From Haloarchaeobius sp. FL176 (GTDB taxonomy: Archaea; Halobacteriota; Halobacteria; Halobacteriales; Natrialbaceae), in NCBI RefSeq assembly GCF_024609245.1, contig NZ_JANJYH010000001.1:496001-560000 (forward strand): a stretch of DNA of 64,000 bases, read 5' to 3'. Of the stretch, positions 42,431 through 50,498 are shown one piece after another; within the stretch, counting starts at the first letter, position 1, and every line of letters starts with the position of its first letter. The position numbers were made by a program, and so were the translations under genes. Under the pieces are notes generated by a model that saw only the letters and a list, made by a program, of their open reading frames with translations, was not told where the DNA came from and made no database searches.

Positions 42431-42445
42431 CCCGACCATGGTAGG
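42431..42445 (+). promoter_or_regulatory. CCCGACCATGGTAGG element and promoter of the Liv operon
   Basis: CCCGACCATGGT repeats the core found at 40338-40350 before the Bat-like gene. Downstream lie GTTAACTC (42452) and TATAATTA (42466-42473), either of which could be the TATA box for the ATG at 42487; a second AT-rich run (GAATATATTTC near 42356) could support an earlier start with a longer leader. The shared element suggests one regulator for both genes. Confidence 0.5.
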
Positions 42446-42486
42446 TGAGGGGTTAACTCTACACGTATAATTATTCACCACAGACC

Positions 42487-43785
42487 ATGACATCAGACAG
42501 CAAGGGAGAGATAGGCAGGAGAACCGTACTCAAGGTCAGCAGTGGCGCGGGTGTCGCGGCACTGGCCGGTTGTATCAGCACGAACAGCGACGACGGCGAC
42601 ACCGACACGCCGACCGATGGCGGTGGCGACGGGACCCAGACGACCGACGGTGGTGGCGGCGGTGGGATGAGCACGTTCGAGATCGGGATGGTCGACTCGA
42701 CCACCGGCTCGCTGTCGGCGTTCGGCCAGCGCAACCAGCGCGGGAAGGACCTCGCACTCGCGGCGGTCAACGACGTCGGCGTCAAGGGCGGCGAGCTCAG
42801 CATCGTCGTCGAGGACTCGCAGTCGGAACCACAGGGCGGCGTCTCGGCCGCACAGAAGCTCGTGAATCAGGACAGCGTCCCGTTCCTCATCGGCGCGGTG
42901 GGGTCGGGGGTCTCGCTGGCCATCTACGAGAGCGTCGTCCAGGGCACCGACGTGGTCCAGCTCAGCCAGAACTCGACGGGCCTGAGCCTGACCGACTTCC
43001 CGGGCCTGCTCCGGATGTCGCCGACGGGCAGCACGCAGTCGCTCGCGCTCGCCAACATCATGGCGGAGGACGGTCACGACAGCGTCGCGGTCACGTACGT
43101 CAACAACGACTACGGTCAGAGCCTCGCCGACGCCTTCGTCGAGAACTGGGACGGGGAGATCGCGTACAACAACTCGCACGACCAGGAGCAGCAGTCCTAC
43201 TCCAGCGTCGTCTCCCAGATGAACAGCTCGGGTGCCGACGCCTGGCTCTTCATCACGTACCAGCCGGAGTTCGCGACGATGGTCAACGAGATGTACTCCA
43301 GCGGGTACGACGCACCGATGTACGGCGCCGACTCCGTCTCCGGGACGGACGTCCTCGAAAACACCCCGGAGGGCAGCATGGACGGCATGAAGATCGTCGT
43401 CCCCTCCGCACCGGTCGAGGAGGAGAACTACCAGCAGTTCGTCTCCGAGTTCGAGGACGCGTACGACGAGGAACCGACCGTCTGGTCCGCCTACGCCTAC
43501 GACTGCGTCATCAACGCGGCGCTGGCAGTGCAGGCCGCGGACGAGTTCACCGGGACCGCGCTCCAGGAGACCGTCCGCGAGGTGAGCCGGCCCGAGGGCG
43601 AGCAGGTCACCTCCTACGAGGCCGCCCACCAGATACTCGCCGACGGCGGCGGCCCGAGCGACGTCGACTACCAGGGCGTCAGTGGCCCCATCGACTTCGA
43701 CGAGAACGGTGACCCGAAGGGGTTCCTGCAGATACTGGAGGTCCAGAACCACGACTACGTCGGCATCGGCTTCATCGAAGGCTGA
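42487..43785 (+). CDS. Amino-acid ABC transporter substrate-binding lipoprotein (LivK type)
   Basis: A 432-residue protein. MTSDSKGEIGRRTVLKVSSGAGVAALAGC is a Tat (RR) lipoprotein signal with lipobox Cys at 29, followed by a Asp/Gly/Thr-rich linker (residues 30-65). The mature part is a two-lobe periplasmic-binding fold (peripla_BP_6): TFEIGMVDSTTGSLSAFGQRNQRGKDLALAAVNDVG, VAVTYVNNDYGQSLADAFVENW, MYGADSVSGTDVLE. It captures leucine/isoleucine/valine-like or other amino acids, amides or urea, on the outer membrane face and delivers them to the permeases encoded next. It heads the five-gene operon. Confidence 0.92.
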   Translation: MTSDSKGEIGRRTVLKVSSGAGVAALAGCISTNSDDGDTDTPTDGGGDGTQTTDGGGGGGMSTFEIGMVDSTTGSLSAFGQRNQRGKDLALAAVNDVGVKGGELSIVVEDSQSEPQGGVSAAQKLVNQDSVPFLIGAVGSGVSLAIYESVVQGTDVVQLSQNSTGLSLTDFPGLLRMSPTGSTQSLALANIMAEDGHDSVAVTYVNNDYGQSLADAFVENWDGEIAYNNSHDQEQQSYSSVVSQMNSSGADAWLFITYQPEFATMVNEMYSSGYDAPMYGADSVSGTDVLENTPEGSMDGMKIVVPSAPVEEENYQQFVSEFEDAYDEEPTVWSAYAYDCVINAALAVQAADEFTGTALQETVREVSRPEGEQVTSYEAAHQILADGGGPSDVDYQGVSGPIDFDENGDPKGFLQILEVQNHDYVGIGFIEG

Positions 43786-43792
43786 GCCACCG

Positions 43793-44704
43793 ATGCCTCT
43801 TCTGGAATATCTCGCGAACGGGCTGATATTCAGCAGCATCATCGTGCTCGGGAGTATCGGGCTCTCGCTCGTGTACAGCATCGCTGACTTCGCGAACTTC
43901 GCCCACGGCGACACGATGACCATCGGCGCCTACACCGCGTTGCTGACCTTCGGTGCCGTCGGCGGCCTCGGCGGCGCGGTGCTCGGGCTCCCCTACGGCT
44001 TCTTCGTCGCACTCCTCGCCGGCATCGCCGTCGCAGCGCTCGTCGCCGTCGTCACGGAACGGATCGTCTACAAGCCGATGGACGTGGGCTCCATCGGGAT
44101 GCTCATCACGTCCATCGGTATCGCGTTCATCTACCGGGCCATCATACAGCTCCGTTTCGGTGCGGACTTCACCCGGTACGACGTGCAGACGCTCCGCCCC
44201 ATCGAGTGGCTCGTCCAGTACGACATCCGCATCACCGAGCACGACGTGGCCATCGTCCTCTCGGCGGCCATCCTCGTCACTGGGCTGCACCTCCTGTTGC
44301 AGTACACGGACCTCGGTCGGAAGATGCGCGCGATGGCGGACAACCCCGAGCTGGCCCGGGTCAGCGGCATCCGAACCGAACGGGTGAAGCTCTGGACGTG
44401 GGTCATCGGGGCCGGGCTGGCCGGGAGCGGCGGCGTCTTCCTCGGCCTGTTCAACCAGCTCCGGCCGCGGATGGGCTTCTCGCTGCTGTTGCTCATCTTC
44501 GCTGCCGTCATCCTCGGCGGCATCGGCTCGGTGTACGGCGCGATGCTCGGTGGGTTCCTCATCGGGATGATCCACGAGCTCATGCCCATCCTGACGGACT
44601 ACGGCATCCCCATCGGGACCGAGTACGCCGAGGCGGTCGTCTTCGTCATCATGGTCGTGGTACTGCTCGTCAGACCGAACGGCATCATGGGGGAGGCGAC
44701 CTGA
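43793..44704 (+). CDS. Branched-chain amino-acid ABC permease (LivH type)
   Basis: A 303-residue integral membrane protein from ATG 43793, 7 bases after the binding-protein stop. It has eight hydrophobic helices, the LivH signature LGSIGLSLVYSIADFANFAHGDTMTIGAYTA and the permease ERIVYKPM and RAMADNPELARVSGI loop that contacts the ATPases. It forms the channel with the LivM-type permease. Its frame extends upstream into the binding-protein gene, which is only a shadow extension. Confidence 0.92.
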   Translation: MPLLEYLANGLIFSSIIVLGSIGLSLVYSIADFANFAHGDTMTIGAYTALLTFGAVGGLGGAVLGLPYGFFVALLAGIAVAALVAVVTERIVYKPMDVGSIGMLITSIGIAFIYRAIIQLRFGADFTRYDVQTLRPIEWLVQYDIRITEHDVAIVLSAAILVTGLHLLLQYTDLGRKMRAMADNPELARVSGIRTERVKLWTWVIGAGLAGSGGVFLGLFNQLRPRMGFSLLLLIFAAVILGGIGSVYGAMLGGFLIGMIHELMPILTDYGIPIGTEYAEAVVFVIMVVVLLVRPNGIMGEAT

Positions 44705-44705
44705 G

Positions 44706-45968
44706 ATGAGCTGGCTCACCGACCCAGCCGGCGAGTTCGCGGACCTGACTCGCGCAGAGCAGGGCGTCACGCTGTTCGTCGTCGCCTTCGCTATCTACCT
44801 GCTGTTCGGGCTACTGAGAGGGACGCTGGATCCGACGTACTTCATGTTCCTCCTCGGACTGGCCAGTATGTACGCGCTCCTGTCGCTCGGGCTGAACTCC
44901 CAGTGGGGGTTCACCGGACTCATCAACTTCAGCGTCGCCGCGTTCTTCGGCATCGGCGCGTACGGCACCGCGCTCATGACCGCGAGCTCCTCGCCCATCG
45001 CGGGCGGGTTCAACCCCATCGTCGGCCTCGTCGTCGCACTCGTCGTCGCGGCCGTCATCGCGGTCGCCATCGGCATCCCGACACTGCGCCTGCGAGCGGA
45101 CTACCTCGCCATCGCCTCGCTGGGGCTGGCCGAGGTCATCCGCCGCATCGTGCTGAACGAGCAGGGGCTCACCAACGGCAGCGCCGGTGTCCGCGGCATC
45201 CCGAGCTTCTTCGAAGGGTGGCCGGTGCTCGCGACGTTCCCGCAGTCGATGCCCGAGACGACCATCGACCCCGTGCCCGGTGGCTCCGTGACCGTCGCGG
45301 AGCCGGTGTTCGGCATCGGGTTCACCGTCGGCCAGGAGATCGTGCTCAGGACGCCGTTCTGGCGTGCACTGCTGAACGTCTCGCTCGTGTTCGTGTTCCT
45401 CGGGGTCAGCTACGGCGTGCTCCGGCGCGTCCACCGCTCGCCGTGGGGTCGCGTGCTGCGGACCATCCGGGCCGACGAGGACCTCGCCCGTGCGCTCGGC
45501 AAAGACACCTACTCGTTCAAGATGCAGTCGTTCGTGCTGGGCAGCCTCGTGATGGCGCTGGCCGGTGTGTTCTACGCGCACCTGAACCTGTACGTCAGCC
45601 CAGGCGACCTCGACCCGATTACGACGTTCTACGTCTGGGTCGCGGTCATCCTCGGCGGGAGCGGCTCGAACCGCGGGGCGCTGTTCGGCGGCTTCGTCGT
45701 CGTCGCCATCCGCGAGGGGACCCGGTTCCTCAACCAGATCTCCCTCTCGCTCGACCTGGGCGCGACCGAGGTCGTCTTCTCGTTCGAGGGGCTCGGCGGG
45801 CCCATGCGGCTGCTGCTCATCGGGCTCATCATCGTGGTCCTGATGCGCTTCCGGCCGGAGGGCCTGCTGCCGCCACAGCGGGAACTCATCTGGCCGGGGA
45901 CCGTCGACGAGGTACCGGAGGGACCGGATGTCGGTGTCCGAGAGGCACGGGGTGGTTCCGATGAGTGA
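44706..45968 (+). CDS. Branched-chain amino-acid ABC permease (LivM type)
   Basis: A 420-residue membrane protein that begins one base after the preceding stop. The permease helices run from about residue 30 to 380; LGLNSQWGFTGLINFSVAAFFGIGAYGTAL and RADYLAIASLGLAEVIRRIV are LivM-type, and the loop RTIRADEDLARALGKDTYSFKM resembles the ATPase-contact EAA-like loop. An insertion of about 40 residues around residue 165-205 is longer than usual in LivM. The C-terminal tail overlaps the start of the next gene by 8 bases. Confidence 0.92.
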   Translation: MSWLTDPAGEFADLTRAEQGVTLFVVAFAIYLLFGLLRGTLDPTYFMFLLGLASMYALLSLGLNSQWGFTGLINFSVAAFFGIGAYGTALMTASSSPIAGGFNPIVGLVVALVVAAVIAVAIGIPTLRLRADYLAIASLGLAEVIRRIVLNEQGLTNGSAGVRGIPSFFEGWPVLATFPQSMPETTIDPVPGGSVTVAEPVFGIGFTVGQEIVLRTPFWRALLNVSLVFVFLGVSYGVLRRVHRSPWGRVLRTIRADEDLARALGKDTYSFKMQSFVLGSLVMALAGVFYAHLNLYVSPGDLDPITTFYVWVAVILGGSGSNRGALFGGFVVVAIREGTRFLNQISLSLDLGATEVVFSFEGLGGPMRLLLIGLIIVVLMRFRPEGLLPPQRELIWPGTVDEVPEGPDVGVREARGGSDE

Positions 45969-46782
45969 GGGTACAACGTCCATGCGGGACCGCCACGAGG
46001 GCGCAAACATGGGGAAGGAGAACGTCGTCCTCCGCGTCGAAAACCTCGAGAAGCGCTTCGGTGGCCTCGTGGCGACCGACGACGCCAGCTTCGAGGTCGA
46101 ACGCGGCACCATCACCGGCCTCATCGGACCGAACGGTGCCGGCAAGTCGACCATCTTCAACCTCATCTCGGGCTTTTACGAGCCCGACGGCGGTCGCGTC
46201 GAGGTCAACGGCATCGACGTCACCGGCAGGAAACCCTACGAGGTCGCCGACGCCGGCCTCATCCGGACGTTCCAGACCCCCCGCAAGCTCGAGGGGATGA
46301 CCGTCCGCGAGGCGATGCTCGTCGGCCCGCGAGAGCAGCCCGGTGAGTCGTTCGTGAAGCTGTTCACCGACCCCGAGGGCGTCGCCTCGGCCGAGTCGGC
46401 CAACCTGGCGGAGGCCCAGCGCATCCTGGAGGAGTTCGAGATAGACCACCTCGCGACCCAGCCCGCGACCGACATCTCGGGCGGGCAGATGAAGCTGGTC
46501 GAGCTCGCCAGAGCGATGCTCGCCGACCCCGAGATACTGCTGCTCGACGAGCCGGTCGCCGGCGTCAACCCGACGCTCCGGAACGACCTCGCCGAACAGA
46601 TTCGGCGGCTCAACGAGCAGGGAACCACGTTCTGTATCATCGAGCACGACATGGAGTTCGTCATGAAGCTCGCCGACCCCGTCGTGGTGCTGAACCAGGG
46701 GAACGTGCTGATGGAGGGACCGCCCGAGGCGGTCCAGAGCGACGAGCGCGTCATCGACGCCTACCTCGGGGGTGACGCATGA
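45961..46782 (+). CDS. ABC transporter ATP-binding protein (LivG type)
   Basis: A 273-residue ATPase. Using ATG 45961 the N-terminus has about 20 extra residues; an ATG at 46009 (MGKENVVLR) is an alternative. Walker A is GPNGAGKS at residues 56-63, the signature is DISGGQMKLVELARAML, Walker B is ILLLDEPVAGVNP, followed by the switch His in IIEHDMEFVM. The position before the LivF-type gene (ATGA overlap) and the LivG words fit the first ATPase of the Liv system. Confidence 0.92.
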   Translation: MSEGTTSMRDRHEGANMGKENVVLRVENLEKRFGGLVATDDASFEVERGTITGLIGPNGAGKSTIFNLISGFYEPDGGRVEVNGIDVTGRKPYEVADAGLIRTFQTPRKLEGMTVREAMLVGPREQPGESFVKLFTDPEGVASAESANLAEAQRILEEFEIDHLATQPATDISGGQMKLVELARAMLADPEILLLDEPVAGVNPTLRNDLAEQIRRLNEQGTTFCIIEHDMEFVMKLADPVVVLNQGNVLMEGPPEAVQSDERVIDAYLGGDA

Positions 46783-47492
46783 GCGACCAGCCCGTCCTCG
46801 CGCTGTCGGACGTCGACAGCGGCTACGGCGAGGTGCAGGTGCTCACCGACCTCTCGCTGCACGTGAACGAGAACGAGATCGTCTGCCTCATCGGCCCGAA
46901 CGGTGCCGGCAAGTCGACCGTGCTGAAGACCGCCTTCGGACTGCTGTCGCCGTGGACCGGGTCGGTGACCTACCACGGCGACCAGATCGGCGGGATGGCC
47001 CCCGAGGACATCGTCCGCGAGGGCATCGGCTACGTGCCACAGACCGACAACGTGTTCGGCTCGCTGACCATCGACGAGAACCTCCGCATGGGCGGCGTCG
47101 CCCGCGAGAGCGGCCTCGACAGGGTCATCGGGGAGCTGTACGACCAGTTCTCGTTGCTCGACGAACGTCGGAAGTCGAAGGCACGCACGCTCTCCGGCGG
47201 CCAGCGCCAGGTGCTCGCGTTCGCCCGGGCGCTCGTGATGGAGCCGGACGTGCTCCTCATCGACGAGCCGTCGGCCGGGCTCGCGCCGAACACCGCCGAC
47301 GAGGTGTTCGGCCACGTCCAGGCCGTGAACGAGCTCGATACGGCCATCCTCATGGTCGAACAGAACGCGAAGAAGGGACTGGGCATCTCCGACCGTGGCT
47401 ACGTGCTCGACCAGGGCACCGTCCGGTTCGAGGACGCTGCCGACGGCCTGCTCGACAACGAGGAGGTCTCGAAGCTGTACCTCGGCGCGTAG
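46779..47492 (+). CDS. ABC transporter ATP-binding protein (LivF type)
   Basis: A 237-residue ATPase. Walker A GPNGAGKST (about residues 38-46), signature TLSGGQRQVLAFARAL, Walker B VLLIDEPSAGLAPN, switch VEQNAKKGL. The last residues EEVSKLYLGA are a typical LivF end. The start overlaps the previous stop by four bases. With it the transporter is complete: binding protein, two permeases, two ATPases. Confidence 0.93.
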   Translation: MSDQPVLALSDVDSGYGEVQVLTDLSLHVNENEIVCLIGPNGAGKSTVLKTAFGLLSPWTGSVTYHGDQIGGMAPEDIVREGIGYVPQTDNVFGSLTIDENLRMGGVARESGLDRVIGELYDQFSLLDERRKSKARTLSGGQRQVLAFARALVMEPDVLLIDEPSAGLAPNTADEVFGHVQAVNELDTAILMVEQNAKKGLGISDRGYVLDQGTVRFEDAADGLLDNEEVSKLYLGA

Positions 47493-47530
47493 CCCCCAGC
47501 CCGTCGCGTTCAGTCCCCGTTCCCGTACCA

Positions 47531-48460
47531 GTGACAGACACCCGACGCTACGTCTTCGCGCTCGCCCCGCTCGCAGCCGCGGCGCTGTGGGGCGGGATGT
47601 ACGTCGTCAGCAAGTGGAGCTTCGCCAGCATCCCACCGCTGACGCTCGGGTTCCTGCGGGTCGCCGTCGGCGCGGCCGTCCTCCTCGCCGTGCTCGGTCT
47701 GGGCGACGGTCGGTCGACGGTCGACCGCGCCGACTGGCCGACGTTCGTCGCGCTCGGCGGGTGGGTCACACTCACGAACGCGACGCAGTTCGTCGGCACG
47801 GAGCTGACAACCGCGAGCGAGGCGTCGCTGTTGACCGTGCTGACGCCGGTCGCGACCGTCTTCCTCGGTGCCGTCGTCCTCGGCGAGCGGGTGACCCCGG
47901 CGAAGGCCGCCGGCATCGGCATCGCCCTCGCCGGCACCGTCGCCGTCGTCGCCGGGCAGTACGACCTCGCCGCGGTCGGTGCCGGCAGTCTTGTCGGCGT
48001 CGTGCTCCTGCTCGCCGCGAGTGTCACCTGGGCAGCGTACACGGTCCAGGGTGTCCGCGTCGTCCGTCGCTACTCCGCGCTGACCGCCGCGACGTACGCG
48101 ACCGTCGCCTCGGTGCCGATGCTCGGCGCGCTGTCGGCGGTCGAACTCGCCGACACGCCCGGTGGGCTGGCGTCGCTCCCGACCGACGGCACGTCCGTCC
48201 TCGCCGTGCTCTACCTCGGCGTCGCAGCCACGGCCACGGCCTGGTACCTCTGGTACAAGGGACTGGAGTACGTGCCCGCAGGGACCATCTCAGTGTTCTT
48301 CTTCGCCCAGCCGGTCGTCGGCGCGGCCCTCGGCGGGGCCCTGCTCGGCGAGACGCTCGGCCCGGGCTTCGCCGTAGGTGGCGCGCTGATGGCGCTCGGC
48401 ATCTGGGTCGTGAGCCGCGAACGGGCCGAGGAAGGCGAAGAGGAGTCGGCGACTGCCTGA
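47531..48460 (+). CDS. EamA/DMT family transporter
   Basis: A 309-residue protein from GTG 47531 (VTDTRRYVFALAPLAAAALWGGMYVVSKWSF), 38 bases after the LivF stop. It has ten hydrophobic helices in two EamA repeats, with the family words PPLTLGFLRVAVGAAVLL and GVLYLGVAATATAWYLWYKGLEYVPAGTISVFFFAQPVVGA. DMT transporters export amino acids, metabolites or drugs, or take up sugars; the substrate is unknown. Being in line with the Liv operon, it could be transcribed with it. Confidence 0.9.
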   Translation: MTDTRRYVFALAPLAAAALWGGMYVVSKWSFASIPPLTLGFLRVAVGAAVLLAVLGLGDGRSTVDRADWPTFVALGGWVTLTNATQFVGTELTTASEASLLTVLTPVATVFLGAVVLGERVTPAKAAGIGIALAGTVAVVAGQYDLAAVGAGSLVGVVLLLAASVTWAAYTVQGVRVVRRYSALTAATYATVASVPMLGALSAVELADTPGGLASLPTDGTSVLAVLYLGVAATATAWYLWYKGLEYVPAGTISVFFFAQPVVGAALGGALLGETLGPGFAVGGALMALGIWVVSRERAEEGEEESATA

Positions 48461-48729
48461 GAACGCGGGTCAGTCCAGTCGTCTCGTGTCCCAGATTTAC
48501 AACCTCGTTTTTGCGAAATCCATCTCCCACCCGAAATTCAGTGGTTACCGTTCTGTTAGTGGGGAAGAGAGGCGTCATCTGAACCCCGGAGCCGCCGAGG
48601 TTATTACATTTGAACCTCGTGCTCTACCTGTCGATGAAGGTCCGAAATAGCGAACTGGATTACGTATATCCAATATTCAGTAGGGGTAGACGGGGGGCCT
48701 TTCTACCGAGGGCACTAGATTGACCGACG
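48461..48729. other. AT-richer intergenic region before the zinc-ribbon gene
   Basis: About 270 bases clearly lower in GC than the rest of the window. I see promoter-like GTATATCC at 48673 and GCCTTTCTA at 48698, the latter 25-30 bases before the ATG at 48730, and a near-palindrome GGATTACGTATATCC. No gene or RNA is recognisable. Confidence 0.35.
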
Positions 48730-49041
48730 ATGAACTGGAAATGCAAACGCTGCGGAACGATACACACCCAAAACCCGGTCGAGTGCAGAAATTGTTCCAA
48801 CAGCAACTTCCGGCCGATGACTGCAGAAGAGACAGCCAGTGAGTCGATAGGTGTCGAATCACCGGATCCAATCGATCCCGATGACTCGGCACGCACCGTA
48901 TCGAGTATGGCAGGAGGAGATAGCTCGCCGGACGTGAACCTTGATGGCAGCATCGCCAACGCCGATTCCGAAGCCCCCGACGATACCGGGAGTGACTCTA
49001 CCCTCTTTTCGAGATTCCGCTCATTGATTCCTTTTCTCTAA
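48730..49041 (+). CDS. Small zinc-ribbon protein, lower GC than its neighbours
   Basis: A 103-residue protein. MNWKCKRCGTIHTQNPVECRNC provides two CxxC pairs (Cys5, Cys8, Cys19, Cys22) for one zinc; the remainder is a Ser/Asp-rich disordered tail ending in a hydrophobic FSRFRSLIPFL patch that could be a membrane or partner contact. Its coding GC is clearly lower than that of the flanks, and codons such as AAA, AGA and GGA occur that the neighbours avoid. It converges on the DUF309 gene. The family is common in Halobacteria, but I know no function. Confidence 0.7.
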   Translation: MNWKCKRCGTIHTQNPVECRNCSNSNFRPMTAEETASESIGVESPDPIDPDDSARTVSSMAGGDSSPDVNLDGSIANADSEAPDDTGSDSTLFSRFRSLIPFL

Positions 49042-49073
49042 TCAGGTAGCGTCCCGACACACACTGCCCCAGT

Positions 49074-49568
49074 TCACTCCAGCCGCTCGGCGTACTCGAC
49101 GTCGAGCTCGCGTGCGGTCGGGACGTCGCCGTCGAGTTCGATCTGCCAGCCGTGCAGGACCTGGGGGTTCTCGAGCGCGTTCGTGAGCGTCGTCCGCACG
49201 TCGAGCACGTCGACGCCGTAGTAGTCGGGTGGGACGCCCTGAAAGTACTGGAGCGCCGTCCCGAACAGGCTGCGCATCCCGCCGTCGTCCTCGAAGTCGA
49301 AGTGCTTGTACGCGCCGGCGGCCACCTGGACCATCCCGTGGAGGAACTTCGACTCCGTCGAGCCACGGCCGTAGTTGTACCACTCGTCCTCGAAGCAGTC
49401 GTGGGATTCGTGATACTCGCCGCTGTTGTACAGCCGGACCCCGTGGATGACCGCGCGGCGAAGCGTCCCGTGCTCCCAGCCGTTGGACTCCGGCCGGTCC
49501 GCACGCCAGCCCGCCGGGTCGCCCCTCGCGGGTGGTGCGACCCCGGTGTCCAGCGTGTGTTCGTCCAT
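49074..49568 (-). CDS. DUF309 family protein
   Basis: A 164-residue protein from ATG 49568 ([17 protein letters not shown]). The DUF309 core reads [55 protein letters not shown], with the family His/Glu pairs ([12 protein letters not shown]). The fold is a helical bundle; no activity is known. The extra 45 N-terminal residues, [18 protein letters not shown], are specific to haloarchaea. It diverges from the membrane gene at 49658 and converges on the zinc-ribbon gene. Confidence 0.85.
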   Translation of the reverse strand: MDEHTLDTGVAPPARGDPAGWRADRPESNGWEHGTLRRAVIHGVRLYNSGEYHESHDCFEDEWYNYGRGSTESKFLHGMVQVAAGAYKHFDFEDDGGMRSLFGTALQYFQGVPPDYYGVDVLDVRTTLTNALENPQVLHGWQIELDGDVPTARELDVEYAERLE

Positions 49569-49657
49569 CGGCGCAACGTACGGTCTCCCCCGGCATACTC
49601 CTTCGGACTCCCGTCGAAAGCACAAGACATTTTATCCGACCTGTCGGGCTCTCGACC

Positions 49658-50251
49658 ATGGGAGACGCTCGAGCCTCCGAGTCCAGCGGCTCGAACGTCG
49701 GGTCGCTCCGCGACGCACCCAAGGAGTGGCTGGTCGCCTACGGCCTCTACCTCGAGACCGCGCTCGTCGCCGTCCTCGTCGTCCTCGCGGTCGTCTCGCT
49801 GGTGGTTCTTTTCTTCGCCGCACTCCTCTCGATACCGACGGGGCCACCGCCCGAGAACGGCGCGGCGGGGAGCAGCCAGGGGACCCCACTCGGCAACCTC
49901 GGGACCGTCCTGTTCAACGGCGGTATCCTCGTCGCGGTCGGACTCGGTGTCCTGCTCGTCGGCCACGCAGTCGCCGAAGTCCTCGTCATCGCCAGGTCGG
50001 ACCGTGCCCTCGACCTGGGCGACCCGACCGACCTCGCCTACGGTGGTGTCAGAACCGTGGAGACCGTCGGCGCGCTGGTGTTCACAGCCACGGTCGTCGT
50101 CGGCTTCGTGCTCGCCAGTGCGGGCGTCATCACGGACGACATCGGCCGGACGACCGGGCTCGTCGTCCTCGGAGCCGGCGGGACGATGACCGCGAGCGTC
50201 GTCCTCCACGCGCTCGGCCGCGGCGTCCGCGTCGTCGTCGACGCCGTGTAG
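49658..50251 (+). CDS. Haloarchaeal four-helix membrane protein
   Basis: A 197-residue protein from ATG 49658; the TATA-like ATTTTATCC at 49628-49636 lies 25 bases before it, so the message is leaderless. A soluble start (MGDARASESSGSNVGS) is followed by four membrane helices at about residues 25-55, 80-105, 130-155 and 162-185. The short loops carry RSDRALDLGDPTDLAYGGVRT. I do not know the family. Confidence 0.7.
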   Translation: MGDARASESSGSNVGSLRDAPKEWLVAYGLYLETALVAVLVVLAVVSLVVLFFAALLSIPTGPPPENGAAGSSQGTPLGNLGTVLFNGGILVAVGLGVLLVGHAVAEVLVIARSDRALDLGDPTDLAYGGVRTVETVGALVFTATVVVGFVLASAGVITDDIGRTTGLVVLGAGGTMTASVVLHALGRGVRVVVDAV

Positions 50252-50303
50252 GTCGTGCCGGTTCGCAACGTTTTACCAGCCACCGCGACGAGGTGGAGTA
50301 CGT

Positions 50304-50387
50304 GCGAGGGTAGCCAAGCCTGGAAACGGCGGCGGACTCAAGATCCGCTCCTGTAGAGGTCCGAGGGTTCAAATCCCTTCCCTCGCA
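50304..50387 (+). tRNA. tRNA-Leu (anticodon CAA)
   Basis: The acceptor arms GCGAGGG (50304-50310) and CCCTCGC (50380-50386) pair fully, with A at 50387 as discriminator; CCA is not encoded. D-arm AGCC-AAGCCTGG..., anticodon stem GCGGA/TCCGC with loop CTCAAGA, giving anticodon CAA; a long variable arm CTCCTGTAGAGGT marks a class II leucine tRNA; the T arm is CGAGGG-TTCAAAT-CCCTT. The length is 84 bases. No intron is present, although this archaeal isoacceptor can contain one. GTTTTACCAG at 50269 is a possible promoter. Confidence 0.95.
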
Positions 50388-50416
50388 TGAAGGCGCGAAA
50401 CCACGCGCCCGAATGC

Positions 50417-50437
50417 GGCAAGACGGAGCGTCTTGCC
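50417..50437 (+). terminator. Hairpin after tRNA-Leu
   Basis: GGCAAGAC-GGAGC-GTCTTGCC forms a perfect 8-base stem 30 bases downstream of the tRNA. No T-run follows, so it may be a pause site, a small structured element, or a remnant. The adjacent CCCTCGCA at 50436-50443 repeats the tRNA 3' end. Confidence 0.4.
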
Positions 50438-50498
50438 CTCGCAACATTCTCACGACGACGTCACGAGGGAGAGCCATCTGCGAGACGACGGTGACCGA

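Noticed and set aside
48660-48959. 99-codon minus-strand frame opposite the zinc-ribbon gene
   Set aside because: Opposite strand has a clean CxxC/CxxC zinc motif and a promoter; this frame has none.
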